A DNA stretch of 55,575 bases from Acidimicrobiaceae bacterium (GTDB lineage: Bacteria; Actinomycetota; Acidimicrobiia; Acidimicrobiales; RAAP-2): contig DAHUZE010000068.1 in assembly GCA_027306755.1 (NCBI GenBank), positions 1 to 55,575 of the forward strand, in the 5' to 3' direction. This document shows positions 28,148 to 36,530 of the stretch, one piece after another. The notes below the pieces were generated by a model. That model searched no databases and was not told the DNA's origin. It saw only the letters and a program-made list of their open reading frames with translations. How positions within the stretch are numbered: position 1 is the stretch's first letter; the number at the start of each line of letters is the position of its first letter. A program made the position numbers and the translations under genes.

Positions 28148-29391
28148 CCGAGCAGCGCCGCGCCCGGCAGCGCAGCCGGTCGAAACCTGCCGCCGGGGAG
28201 CCAGCGGCGCCGCGGACCCGCCCGCAACGTCCGCGCGAGGGCTCGCTCGACGGGCTCCTGGCCACCAAGGAGATCGTCATCTCCTGCGGGCCCGGCGGTG
28301 TCGGAAAGACCACGACGGCGGCGGCCGCCGCGGCCATGGCGGCCTGCCATCACGGGGGAAAGGTCCTGGTGCTGACCATCGATCCCGCCCGCCGGCTTGC
28401 CGACGCCCTGGGCCTGAAGGACCTTGGCAACACGGAGCGCCGAATCCCCGACGAGGCGTTCGGCCACCTCCAGCCCCGCGGCGAGCTGTGGGCGGCGATG
28501 CTCGACACCCAGCAGAGCTGGGACGCTCTGGTCCGCCGGCACGCCCCGGACGCCAGGACCCGCGACGCCATCCTCGCCAACCCTCTTTACCGGAACATCT
28601 CCGGGCGCTTCATCCAGAGCCACGACTACATCGCCATGGAGCGCCTCTACGACCTCCATTCGGCGGGTGACTACGACCTGATCGTGGTGGACACCCCACC
28701 GACCCGCAACGCCCTGGACTTCCTCGACGCGCCGCACCGCATGGCCGAATTCTTCTCCAGCCGCCTGCTGCGGTGGCTGACGGTCTCGTACCGATCGCGG
28801 ATGATGAGCATGGCATCCCGGCCCTTCCTCCAGGTGGCCGACCGGATCCTCGGCACCCAGTTCCTGGCTGACATCGCGGAGTTCTTCATCCTTTTCCAGA
28901 GCATGTACGACGGCTTCGTGGCCCGGGCTGACGCCGTCACCCGGCTCCTGTCCGATCGGCGCACCACCTTCATGGTCGTCTCCACGCTGGAGGCAGCGCC
29001 CGTTCGGGAGGCCGAGTACTTCGCTGGGGCGCTGGCCGAGCGCAACCTCTCGCTCGGGGCGCTGGTGCTGAACAAGGTGCTCCCGGCGTACTTCCGGGAC
29101 CGGGAGGCGGCGCAGGTAGCCGGGAGGATGCAGGCCGGCGCCCACGGCCTCGCCGGCGGCCTGCGGTGGACGGACAGCTCCGCGGTCGAAGGAGTGCAGG
29201 ACACCGCGGCTCGCGTCCTCGTCGAGGTTGCCGACAGCTTCTTGAATTTCGGCGTGGTGGCCCGGCGGGAGGCGGAGCAGCAAGCCGAGCTGGCGGCCAG
29301 CCCCGAGGTGCTGGCCACCGTCCCGTTCTTCGACGCGGACATCGTGGACATGGAGGGGCTGCTGCGCCTGGGGTCCATGATGTGGAGCTGA
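28144..29391 (+). CDS. ArsA/Get3-like ATPase, subunit lacking the signature lysine
   Basis: 415 residues: a basic, proline/arginine-rich N-terminal tail (about 35 residues), then IVISCGPGGVGKTTTAAAAAAMAA, in which the first lysine of the KGGxGKT motif is replaced by proline, LVLTIDPARRLADALGL (switch I) and LIVVDTPPTRNALDFLDAPHRMAEF (switch II-like). Longer helical insert than its partner. GTG overlaps the upstream ATPase stop as GTGA. The asymmetry suggests a heterodimer with one catalytically distinct site (inference). Confidence 0.88.
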   Translation: MTEQRRARQRSRSKPAAGEPAAPRTRPQRPREGSLDGLLATKEIVISCGPGGVGKTTTAAAAAAMAACHHGGKVLVLTIDPARRLADALGLKDLGNTERRIPDEAFGHLQPRGELWAAMLDTQQSWDALVRRHAPDARTRDAILANPLYRNISGRFIQSHDYIAMERLYDLHSAGDYDLIVVDTPPTRNALDFLDAPHRMAEFFSSRLLRWLTVSYRSRMMSMASRPFLQVADRILGTQFLADIAEFFILFQSMYDGFVARADAVTRLLSDRRTTFMVVSTLEAAPVREAEYFAGALAERNLSLGALVLNKVLPAYFRDREAAQVAGRMQAGAHGLAGGLRWTDSSAVEGVQDTAARVLVEVADSFLNFGVVARREAEQQAELAASPEVLATVPFFDADIVDMEGLLRLGSMMWS

Positions 29392-29395
29392 GCTG

Positions 29396-30280
29396 ATGCT
29401 CGACTACCACCTGCACCTGTGGCCGCACACCGAGCGCCGGACCCCGGTCGTCTTGGACCAGGTGGCCGCGTACTGCGAGCGCGCGCGGGCGGCGGGTGTC
29501 GTGGAGGTGGCGCTGACCGAGCACCTGTTCCGCTTCGGCCAGGCCGACCGGCTCCTGCGCGGCTTCTGGGACGACGAGCGGGTGCCCGGGCCGCTGCAGC
29601 GGTCTATGGCGCAGTACTGGTCCTTTCACGCGACCGCCGATCTGGAGCACTATGTGGAGACCGTGCTCGAGGCCCGCCGGCAAGGGCTGCCGGTGGTGCT
29701 CGGGCTCGAGGTCGACTACTACCGGGGGCGCATGGACGAGGTGGCATCGCTGCTGGAGGGCTATCCCTTCGACGTCCTCCTCGGCTCCGTCCACTGGGTC
29801 GATGCCTGGCGCTTCGACGATCTGGACGACGCGGCGTCGATGGCCGAGTGGGCGACGCGCGACGTGGATGCGTGCTGGGATGCCTACACGAGCGCACTGG
29901 AGGAGCTGGCGGCCACCCGGACCTGCGACGTGCTGGCCCACCCGGACCTCGTCAAGGTGGCGGGCCGGCGCCCGGGCCGGCCCGCAGAGTGGTGGGACCG
30001 CATCGCCGAGGCGGCCGCGGCGAACCAGCTGGCCGCCGAGGTCTCCTCGGCGGGGTGGCGGAAGCCGGCCGGGGAGCAGTACCCGGCCGAAGGGCTCCTC
30101 GCCCGGCTGGCGGCCCTGGGCGTGCCCTTCACCACCGCGTCCGACGCGCACCGGCTTGAGCACGTGGCCGACCGATCTGGGGAGCTGAGGGCCATGCTCC
30201 GGGCCCTGGGCGTGGACCGGCTGACGGGTTTCCGGCGACGCCAGGCGCACACGGTGCCCCTGGCTGCGGAGCCGTCGTGA
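29396..30280 (+). CDS. PHP-domain phosphoesterase (HisK-like histidinol-phosphatase)
   Basis: Metal-dependent phosphoesterase of the PHP fold, 294 residues. Seen: DYHLHLWPHTE (HxH metal site) at the N-terminus, ALTEHLFRF, GLEVDYYRG, LLGSVHWVDAW, VLAHPDLVKVAG and TASDAHRLEHVAD, the ordered metal-binding motifs of the HisK/PolC-PHP group. No other histidine genes are nearby, so the substrate could be another phosphomonoester. Four bases after the second ATPase, four-base overlap with the kinase. Confidence 0.85.
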   Translation: MLDYHLHLWPHTERRTPVVLDQVAAYCERARAAGVVEVALTEHLFRFGQADRLLRGFWDDERVPGPLQRSMAQYWSFHATADLEHYVETVLEARRQGLPVVLGLEVDYYRGRMDEVASLLEGYPFDVLLGSVHWVDAWRFDDLDDAASMAEWATRDVDACWDAYTSALEELAATRTCDVLAHPDLVKVAGRRPGRPAEWWDRIAEAAAANQLAAEVSSAGWRKPAGEQYPAEGLLARLAALGVPFTTASDAHRLEHVADRSGELRAMLRALGVDRLTGFRRRQAHTVPLAAEPS

Positions 30281-31743
30281 CCACGCCGGCGGAGCTGGCG
30301 CTCACCTGCACGGAGCTCAGTCCCGCGGAGCTGGCCCACCTGCAGCGGCTGCTGGGGGCCTGGTCGGTGCTCGCCGACCTCTCCTTTTCCGATCTGGTCC
30401 TGGTGGTTCCCACCACCCCGATCCCGGGCGAAGAGCGGGAGCTCGTGGTCATCGGCCAGATCCGGCCCACCAACCGGCCCACGCTGCTCGAGCAGGACCT
30501 GGTGGGGCAGACCGTGCGCCAGGCCGCGTGGGCCCTCAGCACGGCGGCGCTGGAGCGGGGCACCGTCGTCCGGGGCGCCGTGCACCACCCGCTGATCGGC
30601 GAGTCCGTCCCGGTGGAGAACATCCCGGTCGGTTTCGGCGGGAAGGTCGTCGCCGTGCTGGTGCGCGTGTACGCCCGGCCGTCCGAAGCCCCCCTCAGCG
30701 TCTACGGGAAGCGCTACCTGGACGTGTTCGAGCGGCTGGTCCAGATGATCATGGCCTCGGAGTTCCCGTTCCGCGACGAGGACGTGGGGACCGAGGAGAC
30801 CCCCCGGGTGGGCGACGGGTTCGTGCTCGTGGACGGCGAGGGCCGGGTCGAGTTCGCCTCCCCGAACGCCATCAACGCGTTCCACCGGATGGGCGTCTAC
30901 TCGACGCCCGAAGGAAGGACTTTCACAGAGCTCGGGATCGAGGAGTCCGCCGTGCAGTGGGCGCTGGCGGCCGGCAGGCCGGTGATGGAGGAGGTGGAGC
31001 GCCGGCCGGACGTCGTCGTCCTCGTGCAGTGCATCCCGCTCCTGGAGGAGGTCGCCTCCACCGGCGCCGTGATCCTGATGCGCGACGTGACCGACGTGCG
31101 CCGGCTGGACCGGCTGCTCCTCTCCAAGGACGCAGCCATCCGGGAGGTGCACCACCGGGTCAAGAACAACCTCCAGACCATCTCGTCACTGTTGAGCCTC
31201 CAGGCGCGCCGCCTGCCCTCTGACGACGGCCGGGCCGCCCTCTACGAGGCCGAGCGGCGGGTGCGGTCCATCGCCGTCGTGCATGAGATCCTGTCCCGCG
31301 ACCCCGGAGACCAGGTCCCCTTCGGCGAGATCGTCCAGTCTCTTGTCCGCATGGCCGAGGACTCGGTGGTCTCGGCTCGGGTCGTGGAGATCACGGTGGA
31401 CGGGAACCTGGGGGAGGTCACGGCGGACGTGGCCACGCCGCTGGCGGTGGCGCTGGCGGAGGTCCTGCAGAACGCCGTGGAGCACGCGTTCAGGGACGAC
31501 ATGGCGCCGGAGCCGGGGCACGTCCGCGTGGCGATGTCCGCCGGGCGGGAGGGGCTGTCGATCACGGTGCGGGACAACGGGCTGGGTCTGGACGAGGCGT
31601 TCGACATCGAGCGGACGGCGAGCTTGGGGCTCTCCATCGTCCGTGACCTCGTGGTGAGCCAGCTCGGGGGCTCGATCACGATGGGGCGCCTTCCCGAGGG
31701 GGGGACGGAGGTGGCGATCCGCCTACCGTCGAACGGCCACTGA
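30277..31743 (+). CDS. PdtaS-like cytosolic sensor histidine kinase
   Basis: 488 residues with no membrane segment: N-terminal GAF-like domain (about 20-160), PAS domain (GFVLVDGEGRVEFASPNAINAFHRMG, about 181-270), HisKA_2 dimerisation domain with the histidine pair 292-293 in EVHHRVKNNLQTISSLLSLQARR, and a HATPase (ALAEVLQNAVEHAF; TVRDNGLGLDEAF; SLGLSIVRDLV). This is the architecture of mycobacterial PdtaS, which signals to the antiterminator PdtaR (not in this window). The next gene is whiB on the other strand, as PdtaS (Rv3220c) sits by whiB1 (Rv3219) in Mycobacterium tuberculosis. The stop lies 21 bases inside the whiB 3' end. Confidence 0.92.
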   Translation: MTTPAELALTCTELSPAELAHLQRLLGAWSVLADLSFSDLVLVVPTTPIPGEERELVVIGQIRPTNRPTLLEQDLVGQTVRQAAWALSTAALERGTVVRGAVHHPLIGESVPVENIPVGFGGKVVAVLVRVYARPSEAPLSVYGKRYLDVFERLVQMIMASEFPFRDEDVGTEETPRVGDGFVLVDGEGRVEFASPNAINAFHRMGVYSTPEGRTFTELGIEESAVQWALAAGRPVMEEVERRPDVVVLVQCIPLLEEVASTGAVILMRDVTDVRRLDRLLLSKDAAIREVHHRVKNNLQTISSLLSLQARRLPSDDGRAALYEAERRVRSIAVVHEILSRDPGDQVPFGEIVQSLVRMAEDSVVSARVVEITVDGNLGEVTADVATPLAVALAEVLQNAVEHAFRDDMAPEPGHVRVAMSAGREGLSITVRDNGLGLDEAFDIERTASLGLSIVRDLVVSQLGGSITMGRLPEGGTEVAIRLPSNGH

Positions 31744-32025
31744 GCTGCGCCGCGCCGCCAGCCACGCCTTGCGCAGCTTCCGGCGCTCCTCTTCCGAGGT
31801 GGCGCCCCAGACGCCGGACTCCTGGTTGGTGGCCAGGGCAAAGTCCAGGCATGGCTCCTGCACCTCACAGGCGCGGCAGACCCGCTTGGCCGCTTCGATC
31901 TGGTCGATGGCCGGCCCAGTCGTCCCCACGGGGAAGAAGAGGTCGGGTTCCGTGTTCCGGCACGCAGCGACCCGGCGCCAATCGCCCGAGTCCCAATCGA
32001 CAGTCCGGTTCCACATCAGCGCCAT
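31723..32025 (-). CDS. WhiB-family Fe-S transcription factor (WhiB1-like by context)
   Basis: 100-residue actinobacterial regulator holding a [4Fe-4S] cluster on Cys22, Cys50, Cys53 and Cys59 (C-x27-C-x2-C-x5-C). The turn that normally reads G-V/I-W-G-G is GVWGAT here, followed by the basic helix EEERRKLRKAWLAARR that contacts DNA. GGAGG lies eight bases before the ATG. Next to the PdtaS-like kinase, which points to the WhiB1 subgroup. A perfect CRP-type palindrome lies just upstream and a TATAAT promoter further out, so control by a cAMP receptor protein is likely. Confidence 0.93.
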   Translation of the reverse strand: MALMWNRTVDWDSGDWRRVAACRNTEPDLFFPVGTTGPAIDQIEAAKRVCRACEVQEPCLDFALATNQESGVWGATSEEERRKLRKAWLAARRSSVAVRR

Positions 32026-32041
32026 ACGTCGGTCCTCCGGT

Positions 32042-32057
32042 TGTGAACCATTTCACA
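32042..32057. promoter_or_regulatory. Perfect CRP/FNR-type palindrome upstream of whiB
   Basis: TGTGAACCATTTCACA: TGTGA-N6-TCACA with both half-sites exact, arms extended to TGTGAA/TTCACA. It lies four bases upstream of the WhiB ribosome site on the whiB side of the divergent spacer, about 46 bases downstream of the transcription start predicted from the TATAAT box at 32103-32108. It could repress whiB or act on the divergent phosphodiesterase gene. Confidence 0.75.
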
Positions 32058-32102
32058 TAGTCGGCCGAGAAAAGGGCCGTCACGGAATGGCGAGCACATG
32101 TG

Positions 32103-32130
32103 ATTATAAGCAAACGTCTCAAGATTGCAA
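32103..32130 (-). promoter_or_regulatory. Strong sigma-70-type promoter for whiB
   Basis: On the minus strand: TTGCAA (32130-32125), 16-base spacer, perfect TATAAT (32108-32103), in a locally AT-rich stretch unusual for this window. Predicted start near 32096 gives a leader of about 70 bases that contains the CRP-type palindrome. Confidence 0.65.
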
Positions 32131-32140
32131 GGACTGACGT

Positions 32141-32965
32141 ATGACCGCCATCTACGCCCACCGTGGGAACGCTGCATGGGCGGGAGGTCCGGCACCCGCT
32201 GGGGCGGGGGCCCTCGCCGCTGATCCAGGGGGTCTCCACCTTCCAGGCACTGGGTCACGGAGCACTCCATCGCCGGACCCGGGCGTCGTCAGGGAGAACA
32301 CGCTCCCAGCGTTTCGTGCGGCGCGCCGGGCGGGGGCGGACGGCGTGGAGCTCGACGTGCGGCTGAGCGCCGACAGCGTGCCCGTCATCCATCACGACCG
32401 ACGCTTACCCGACGGCCGTGATGTGACAAACATTCCCCTCCGGCTCCTCCCGCACGACGTGCCGACCCTGGACCAGGCGCTCCAGGCACTCGAGGGGATG
32501 CTGGTGAACGTCGAGGTCAAGCACGAAGAGGGCCAACGCCGCGCCGCGGCCCTGGTGGCCGAGCACCTCGGAGGGCTGTGCGCCGGCGCCGGGCGGATGG
32601 GAACGGACCCCGGCGGCCTGCCGGCCCTGCTCGTCTCGTCGTTCGACGAGGCGAGCCTGACCCTGATCCACGAATCCGCGCCCCTCGTGCCCCTGGGGCT
32701 CCTCATCGACTGGCACACGTCGCCCGCTTCCGGGCTGGAGCGGGCGGCCGCCCTCGGATGCGCCACCTTGCACCCCTTCGTCAGCCAGGTGGACGCCGGC
32801 CTGGTCGAGGCGGCGGGAAGGGCGGGGCTCGGTCTGCACGTCTGGACCGTGAACGCCGACGCCGACATTGCGGCCATGGCCGATCTGGGGGTGGCCGCAG
32901 TCATCACCGACCGGGCGGCGGCTGCGGTGGCCCTCCTGCGGAATGGCGACGGTGTTCCTGGGTAG
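32141..32965 (+). CDS. Glycerophosphodiester phosphodiesterase family protein
   Basis: TIM-barrel enzyme releasing an alcohol from glycerophosphodiesters. Seen: AHRG at the N-terminus, VRENTLPAFRAARRAGADGVELDVRLSADSVPVIHHDRRL (metal and catalytic residues), VNVEVKHEE and the C-terminal HVWTVNADADIAAMADLGVAAVITD. Between AHRG and ENT most family members have about 8-10 residues; here there are about 45, rich in Gly, Ala and Pro. 274 residues. AAGGA lies about seven bases before ATG 32141. No signal peptide, so cytoplasmic. Confidence 0.88.
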   Translation: MTAIYAHRGNAAWAGGPAPAGAGALAADPGGLHLPGTGSRSTPSPDPGVVRENTLPAFRAARRAGADGVELDVRLSADSVPVIHHDRRLPDGRDVTNIPLRLLPHDVPTLDQALQALEGMLVNVEVKHEEGQRRAAALVAEHLGGLCAGAGRMGTDPGGLPALLVSSFDEASLTLIHESAPLVPLGLLIDWHTSPASGLERAAALGCATLHPFVSQVDAGLVEAAGRAGLGLHVWTVNADADIAAMADLGVAAVITDRAAAAVALLRNGDGVPG

Positions 32966-32979
32966 TCAACAATGCAGGC

Positions 32980-33759
32980 ATGAACGTCGTCGCCTGCGTC
33001 AAGCAGATCCCGGATCCGGCCGCGCCGGCATCCCTTGACCCCTCTACGAGGACCCTGGACCGCTCGGGCAAGCTGATCCTGGACGACTCCGACTCCTACG
33101 GGGTCGAGATGGCGCTCCAGCTGGCCGGGAACGTGGAGGGGAGCGAGGTGACGATCGTGTCCATGGCCCCAGGCGGGGAGACCGCCGGGCTCCGCACGGC
33201 CTTGGCCATGGGGGCGGCCAGGGCCATCCTCGTCAGCGACGACGCCCTCGCCGGATCGGACGCCCTGTCGACGGCCAAGGTGCTGGCCGCGGCGATCAAG
33301 CGGGCCGAGCCCGACCTGGTGATCGCCGCAACCGAGTCCACCGACGGGTACACCGGGACCGTTCCCGTCCAGGTGGCCGAGCTCCTGGGCATGCCCTCGG
33401 TGACGTTCGCCAAGAGCGTGGTCACCGACGGCGCAACGGTCAAGGTGGAGCGCCAGACCGAGGCCGGCTACGACGACGTCGAATCCCCGCTTCCGGCGTT
33501 GGTCACCGTCACCGCCGGTGTGGTCGAGCCGCGCTATCCGTCGTTCAAGGGCATCATGGCCGCCAAGTCCAAGCCGGTGGAGGTGCTGACCCTGGCAGAC
33601 CTGGGCATCGACCCGGCGCAGGTCGGAGCGGCCGGCGCTCGCCAGGAGATCCTGGACGTCAAGGACGCCGAGGCGCGTGGATCCGGCGAGATCGTGGTGG
33701 ACGAAGGGGACGGCGCGCAGCGGATCGTCGCCTTCCTCGAGCAGATGAAGGTGATCTGA
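32980..33759 (+). CDS. etfB: Electron transfer flavoprotein beta subunit
   Basis: Beta half of ETF, which takes electrons from acyl-CoA dehydrogenases and passes them to the quinone pool. MNVVACVKQIPDP start, DSYGVEMALQLA, ALAMGAARAILVSDDALAGSDALSTAKVLAAAIK (AMP/nucleotide region) and ATESTDGYTGTVPVQVAELLGMPSVTFA are family landmarks. 259 residues. ATG 32980 has AACAAT six bases upstream, no ribosome site. It lies 14 bases after the phosphodiesterase and one base before etfA. Confidence 0.95.
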   Translation: MNVVACVKQIPDPAAPASLDPSTRTLDRSGKLILDDSDSYGVEMALQLAGNVEGSEVTIVSMAPGGETAGLRTALAMGAARAILVSDDALAGSDALSTAKVLAAAIKRAEPDLVIAATESTDGYTGTVPVQVAELLGMPSVTFAKSVVTDGATVKVERQTEAGYDDVESPLPALVTVTAGVVEPRYPSFKGIMAAKSKPVEVLTLADLGIDPAQVGAAGARQEILDVKDAEARGSGEIVVDEGDGAQRIVAFLEQMKVI

Positions 33760-33760
33760 G

Positions 33761-34726
33761 ATGGACAGGATCTGGGTCCTCGCGGAAGCCGGCGAGTCCG
33801 GGCCGACCCCCCTTACCCTGGAGCTGCTCACGGCGGCACGGAGCCTGGCCTCCACGGTCGAGGCGGTGGCGTGGGGCGGCGACACCGCGTCGCTCGCCGC
33901 TCCGCTGGGCGAGTACGGCGCCACCAAGGTGTACGACGTGGGCGACCTGGGCGGATCCCTGCCGGGCGCGCCGGTGGCCTCCGCGGTCGCCGCGCGGGTC
34001 CTCGGTGGGGACGCGCCGGACGCCGTGCTGTTGCCGGCCTCCTACGACGGGCGCGATGTGGCCGGGCGGCTGTCGGCCAAGCTGGACCGTCCCGTGCTGA
34101 CCAACGTCACCGGGCTGCGGGAAGCTGACGGCGCTCTCGTGACCGAGCACCCGGTGTTCGGCGGCACCCAGATCGCCAGCGCCCGCTTCACGGCCGAGGG
34201 GCCCGGCCTCTTCGTGATCCGTGCCAAGTCGTTCACGGCGGAGCCCGCCGGGGGCGGGCCGGCCGAGGTGGTGTCCGCGCCGGCGGGCGACACCGGCGCC
34301 ACCGGTGGGGCGGTCATCCGGGACCGCCACGCGGAGGCGGCGTCGGGCCCCAAGCTGGACGAGGCGGCCGTGGTCGTCTCCGGCGGGCGAGGTCTGGGGG
34401 GTGCCGACGCCTACGCGCTCGTCGAGGAGCTGGCCTCGTTGCTCCACGGCGCCGCCGGAGCCAGCCGGGCGATCGTTGACGCCGGTTGGGTGCCGTACTC
34501 CCATCAGGTGGGCCAGACGGGGAAGACCGTGAAGCCGACGGTGTACGTGGCAGCCGGGATCTCGGGCGCCACCCAGCACCTGGTCGGGATGAAGGGCTCG
34601 AAGAACATCGTGGCCATCAACAAGGACCAGGAGGCTCCCATCTTCTCGGTCGCCGACCTCGGGATCGTGGGCGACGTCCACAAGGTGCTGCCCGCTCTGA
34701 TCGAGGCCCTCAAACAGAGGGGCTGA
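33761..34726 (+). CDS. etfA: Electron transfer flavoprotein alpha subunit
   Basis: Alpha half of ETF with the FAD-binding C-terminal domain: [74 protein letters not shown], the canonical FAD site. 321 residues, standard length. Partner of etfB immediately upstream; likely electron acceptor of the acyl-CoA dehydrogenase at the left of the window. Confidence 0.96.
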   Translation: MDRIWVLAEAGESGPTPLTLELLTAARSLASTVEAVAWGGDTASLAAPLGEYGATKVYDVGDLGGSLPGAPVASAVAARVLGGDAPDAVLLPASYDGRDVAGRLSAKLDRPVLTNVTGLREADGALVTEHPVFGGTQIASARFTAEGPGLFVIRAKSFTAEPAGGGPAEVVSAPAGDTGATGGAVIRDRHAEAASGPKLDEAAVVVSGGRGLGGADAYALVEELASLLHGAAGASRAIVDAGWVPYSHQVGQTGKTVKPTVYVAAGISGATQHLVGMKGSKNIVAINKDQEAPIFSVADLGIVGDVHKVLPALIEALKQRG

Positions 34727-34864
34727 CGCGCGGGCCGGCGTGCAGCTGGCCAGCGTCCGGCAGAGGTCGCCGCTGTCGAGTGCCCGGGCGTTCGAATCCG
34801 TGAGGTGCGGGCGCAGTGGGTAGAGGGGTGGTGCGAGCGCCAGGCGATGTGAAGGAGGCCGCCG

Positions 34865-35368
34865 ATGTGGTCCTGGAGGCCGAGACCCAGGAGTGAGGAG
34901 GGCAGGCCTGCCGCGCCGGCCCGTCGCGTGCCCGAAGGGCTGCGCCGGGCCGCCGACACGGACCGGTCCCCCCTCGCCGGCCCCATCCCCGGCGTGGCCG
35001 CGCCCGGGGCCGGCGCCGGGATGACACGCCTGTCTTGCGAGCTACGCCGGCTGCTGGGCGTCCTCGGCGCGACCACGGGCGAGATTGCCGAGACCCTCGA
35101 GTGCGCCGGCGTCCGGGCCGTGCCCCGGGACGAGCGGGCCACCCCGGTCAGCCTCTACCTCCGAGCCGTGATAGGCGCGGACCCCCACGTCAAGGCCGTC
35201 GTCGTGGACCAGCACCGGGTCGTGGTCGAGCTGGGCGCGTGGTGGCGGCCGACGGTTGAGGTGGACCTTCCGCCCGTGGTGCGCGAGTTCACCACCGCCT
35301 TCGACGAGCGCTGCTACCCGGCGCTGCTCGCCCCCGGCGGCACGGGTCAGACCAGCGGCCACGGATAA
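34865..35368 (+). CDS. Uncharacterised protein
   Basis: Not recognised. 167 residues: an arginine/proline/glycine-rich, probably disordered first 50 residues, then a compact region ([52 protein letters not shown]) and a beta-rich end ([47 protein letters not shown]). AAGGAGG sits five to six bases before ATG 34865, which supports this start over the internal ATG 35022. Convergent with the SCO1664-family gene, 22-base 3' overlap. No membrane segment or signal peptide. The 138 bases before it, after etfA, hold no gene. Confidence 0.6.
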   Translation: MWSWRPRPRSEEGRPAAPARRVPEGLRRAADTDRSPLAGPIPGVAAPGAGAGMTRLSCELRRLLGVLGATTGEIAETLECAGVRAVPRDERATPVSLYLRAVIGADPHVKAVVVDQHRVVVELGAWWRPTVEVDLPPVVREFTTAFDERCYPALLAPGGTGQTSGHG

Positions 35369-36042
35369 GGTCGGCCGGAATCCGGGGGCGGCAGGCAACC
35401 GTCCGCGAGCAGGCGCTCGGCCCGGGCCACCAGCGCCTCGCGCTCCGTGGCGTCGAGCAGGCCTGCCAGCGAGGCAGGCAGGCCCCGATCCACCAGGCCC
35501 CCGACGTCCGCAGCGACGTCATCGTCCAGGTTGTCACCGACGAAGTCCCAGATCACCGTCCGGAGCTTGGGCTCGGCATGGAAGGTCAGCCCGTGGTCGA
35601 TGGCCCACAGGCGCCCGGCGGCCAGCAGCACATGGCCGCTCTTGCGGTCCGCGTTGTTGGCCAGCACGTCGAAGGCGGCGATGCGGCGCAGGACCGAGTG
35701 CCACCGCGGTTCCTCGCGCAGCGTGAAGTAGTGGGACACCCCGTCCTCGGGCACGGCGCGCTGGACGGATCCCGTGCTGAACGGCGCGTCGTCGCGCACC
35801 ACCGTCTCGGGCACGAGGTCCCAGCCCAGGGCGGTCGACAGCTCCCGGGCGGCCACCTCGCGGCGATGGAGCCCGGACGGGAAGTCCCACAGCTCACGCT
35901 CCCCGGCGACCGGCTTGTAGATGGCGAGCAGTTCCGTCCCGTCCAGCGAGCACGTCACGAGCAGCGTGGCGTTGGAGCTCCCGGCTATCCGGCCGTGCAC
36001 CGTCATCTCGCCCCGGAGGAGCACCTCCTCCGCGGCGGTCAC
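35347..36042 (-). CDS. SCO1664-family kinase-like protein
   Basis: 231-residue actinobacterial protein distantly like phosphatidylinositol 3/4-kinases. Seen: MTVHGRIAGSSNATLLVTC, LAIYKPVAGERELWDFPSG (candidate ATP lysine), RRIAAFDVLANNADRKSGHVLL (catalytic-loop-like NxDR) and LWAIDHGLTFH (metal-binding Asp, as in IDNG/DFG). GTG 36042 overlaps the DUF3090 stop as GTGA; upstream in-frame ATGs would run into that gene. Third gene of the conserved phosphatase / DUF3090 / SCO1664 operon. Substrate unknown. Confidence 0.85.
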   Translation of the reverse strand: MTAAEEVLLRGEMTVHGRIAGSSNATLLVTCSLDGTELLAIYKPVAGERELWDFPSGLHRREVAARELSTALGWDLVPETVVRDDAPFSTGSVQRAVPEDGVSHYFTLREEPRWHSVLRRIAAFDVLANNADRKSGHVLLAAGRLWAIDHGLTFHAEPKLRTVIWDFVGDNLDDDVAADVGGLVDRGLPASLAGLLDATEREALVARAERLLADGCLPPPDSGRPYPWPLV

Positions 36043-36530
36043 GTCGCCGGTGCGCGGTGGCCGTTCGTGCGGGGGCAGTCGTGCCCGCCCGGGTCCAGGG
36101 GGTAGCCGCAGAGCGGGCATGCGGGGCGCCCGGCCTCAACCAGCGTCGTCGCCCGGATGGCCGCGGCCGCAGCCTGCTCACGCGTGATGGCCACCCGGGC
36201 CACGGCCCCCCCGTCGCCCGCCTCCTCCACGATGACCACCACCCGCTCGAGGCCCCTGTCGTAGGAGACGCTGATTGTGCCGGCGACCCAGTCCGGCTCG
36301 GTGTCCACGTCGAAGTCGAGGTCGTCGGGGAGGTGCCCCGGGCGGCCGAGCCGGCGGACGATCTGTGCCAGCACGCTGGCCAGCTCGGCCACCTGGCGCT
36401 TCTCCACCTTGAGCGTCACCTCGATCGGCCCCTGGGAGAAGTGCAGCAGGAAGACGCGTTGGCCCACGGACCCGCAGGTGCCGACGGAGAATCGCTCCGG
36501 GCTGTCCATGTCCATGTCGTCCCCGTTCAC
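36039..36530 (-). CDS. DUF3090 family protein
   Basis: 163-residue conserved actinobacterial protein of unknown function. Begins [34 protein letters not shown] and includes LKVEKRQVAELASVLAQIV. It ends in a CxxC zinc-like motif (CPLCGYPLDPGGHDCPRTNGH). GTG 36530 overlaps the phosphatase stop (GTGA) and the stop overlaps the SCO1664-family start, so the three are translationally coupled. Confidence 0.88.
   Translation of the reverse strand: MNGDDMDMDSPERFSVGTCGSVGQRVFLLHFSQGPIEVTLKVEKRQVAELASVLAQIVRRLGRPGHLPDDLDFDVDTEPDWVAGTISVSYDRGLERVVVIVEEAGDGGAVARVAITREQAAAAAIRATTLVEAGRPACPLCGYPLDPGGHDCPRTNGHRAPAT

Noticed and set aside
34787-34835. tRNA-like pieces (GTTCGAATC followed by GCGCAGTGGGTAGAG) suggesting a permuted tRNA
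   Set aside because: The bases beside the T-loop do not pair, no anticodon arm or acceptor stem can be drawn, and the order is wrong for a normal tRNA.
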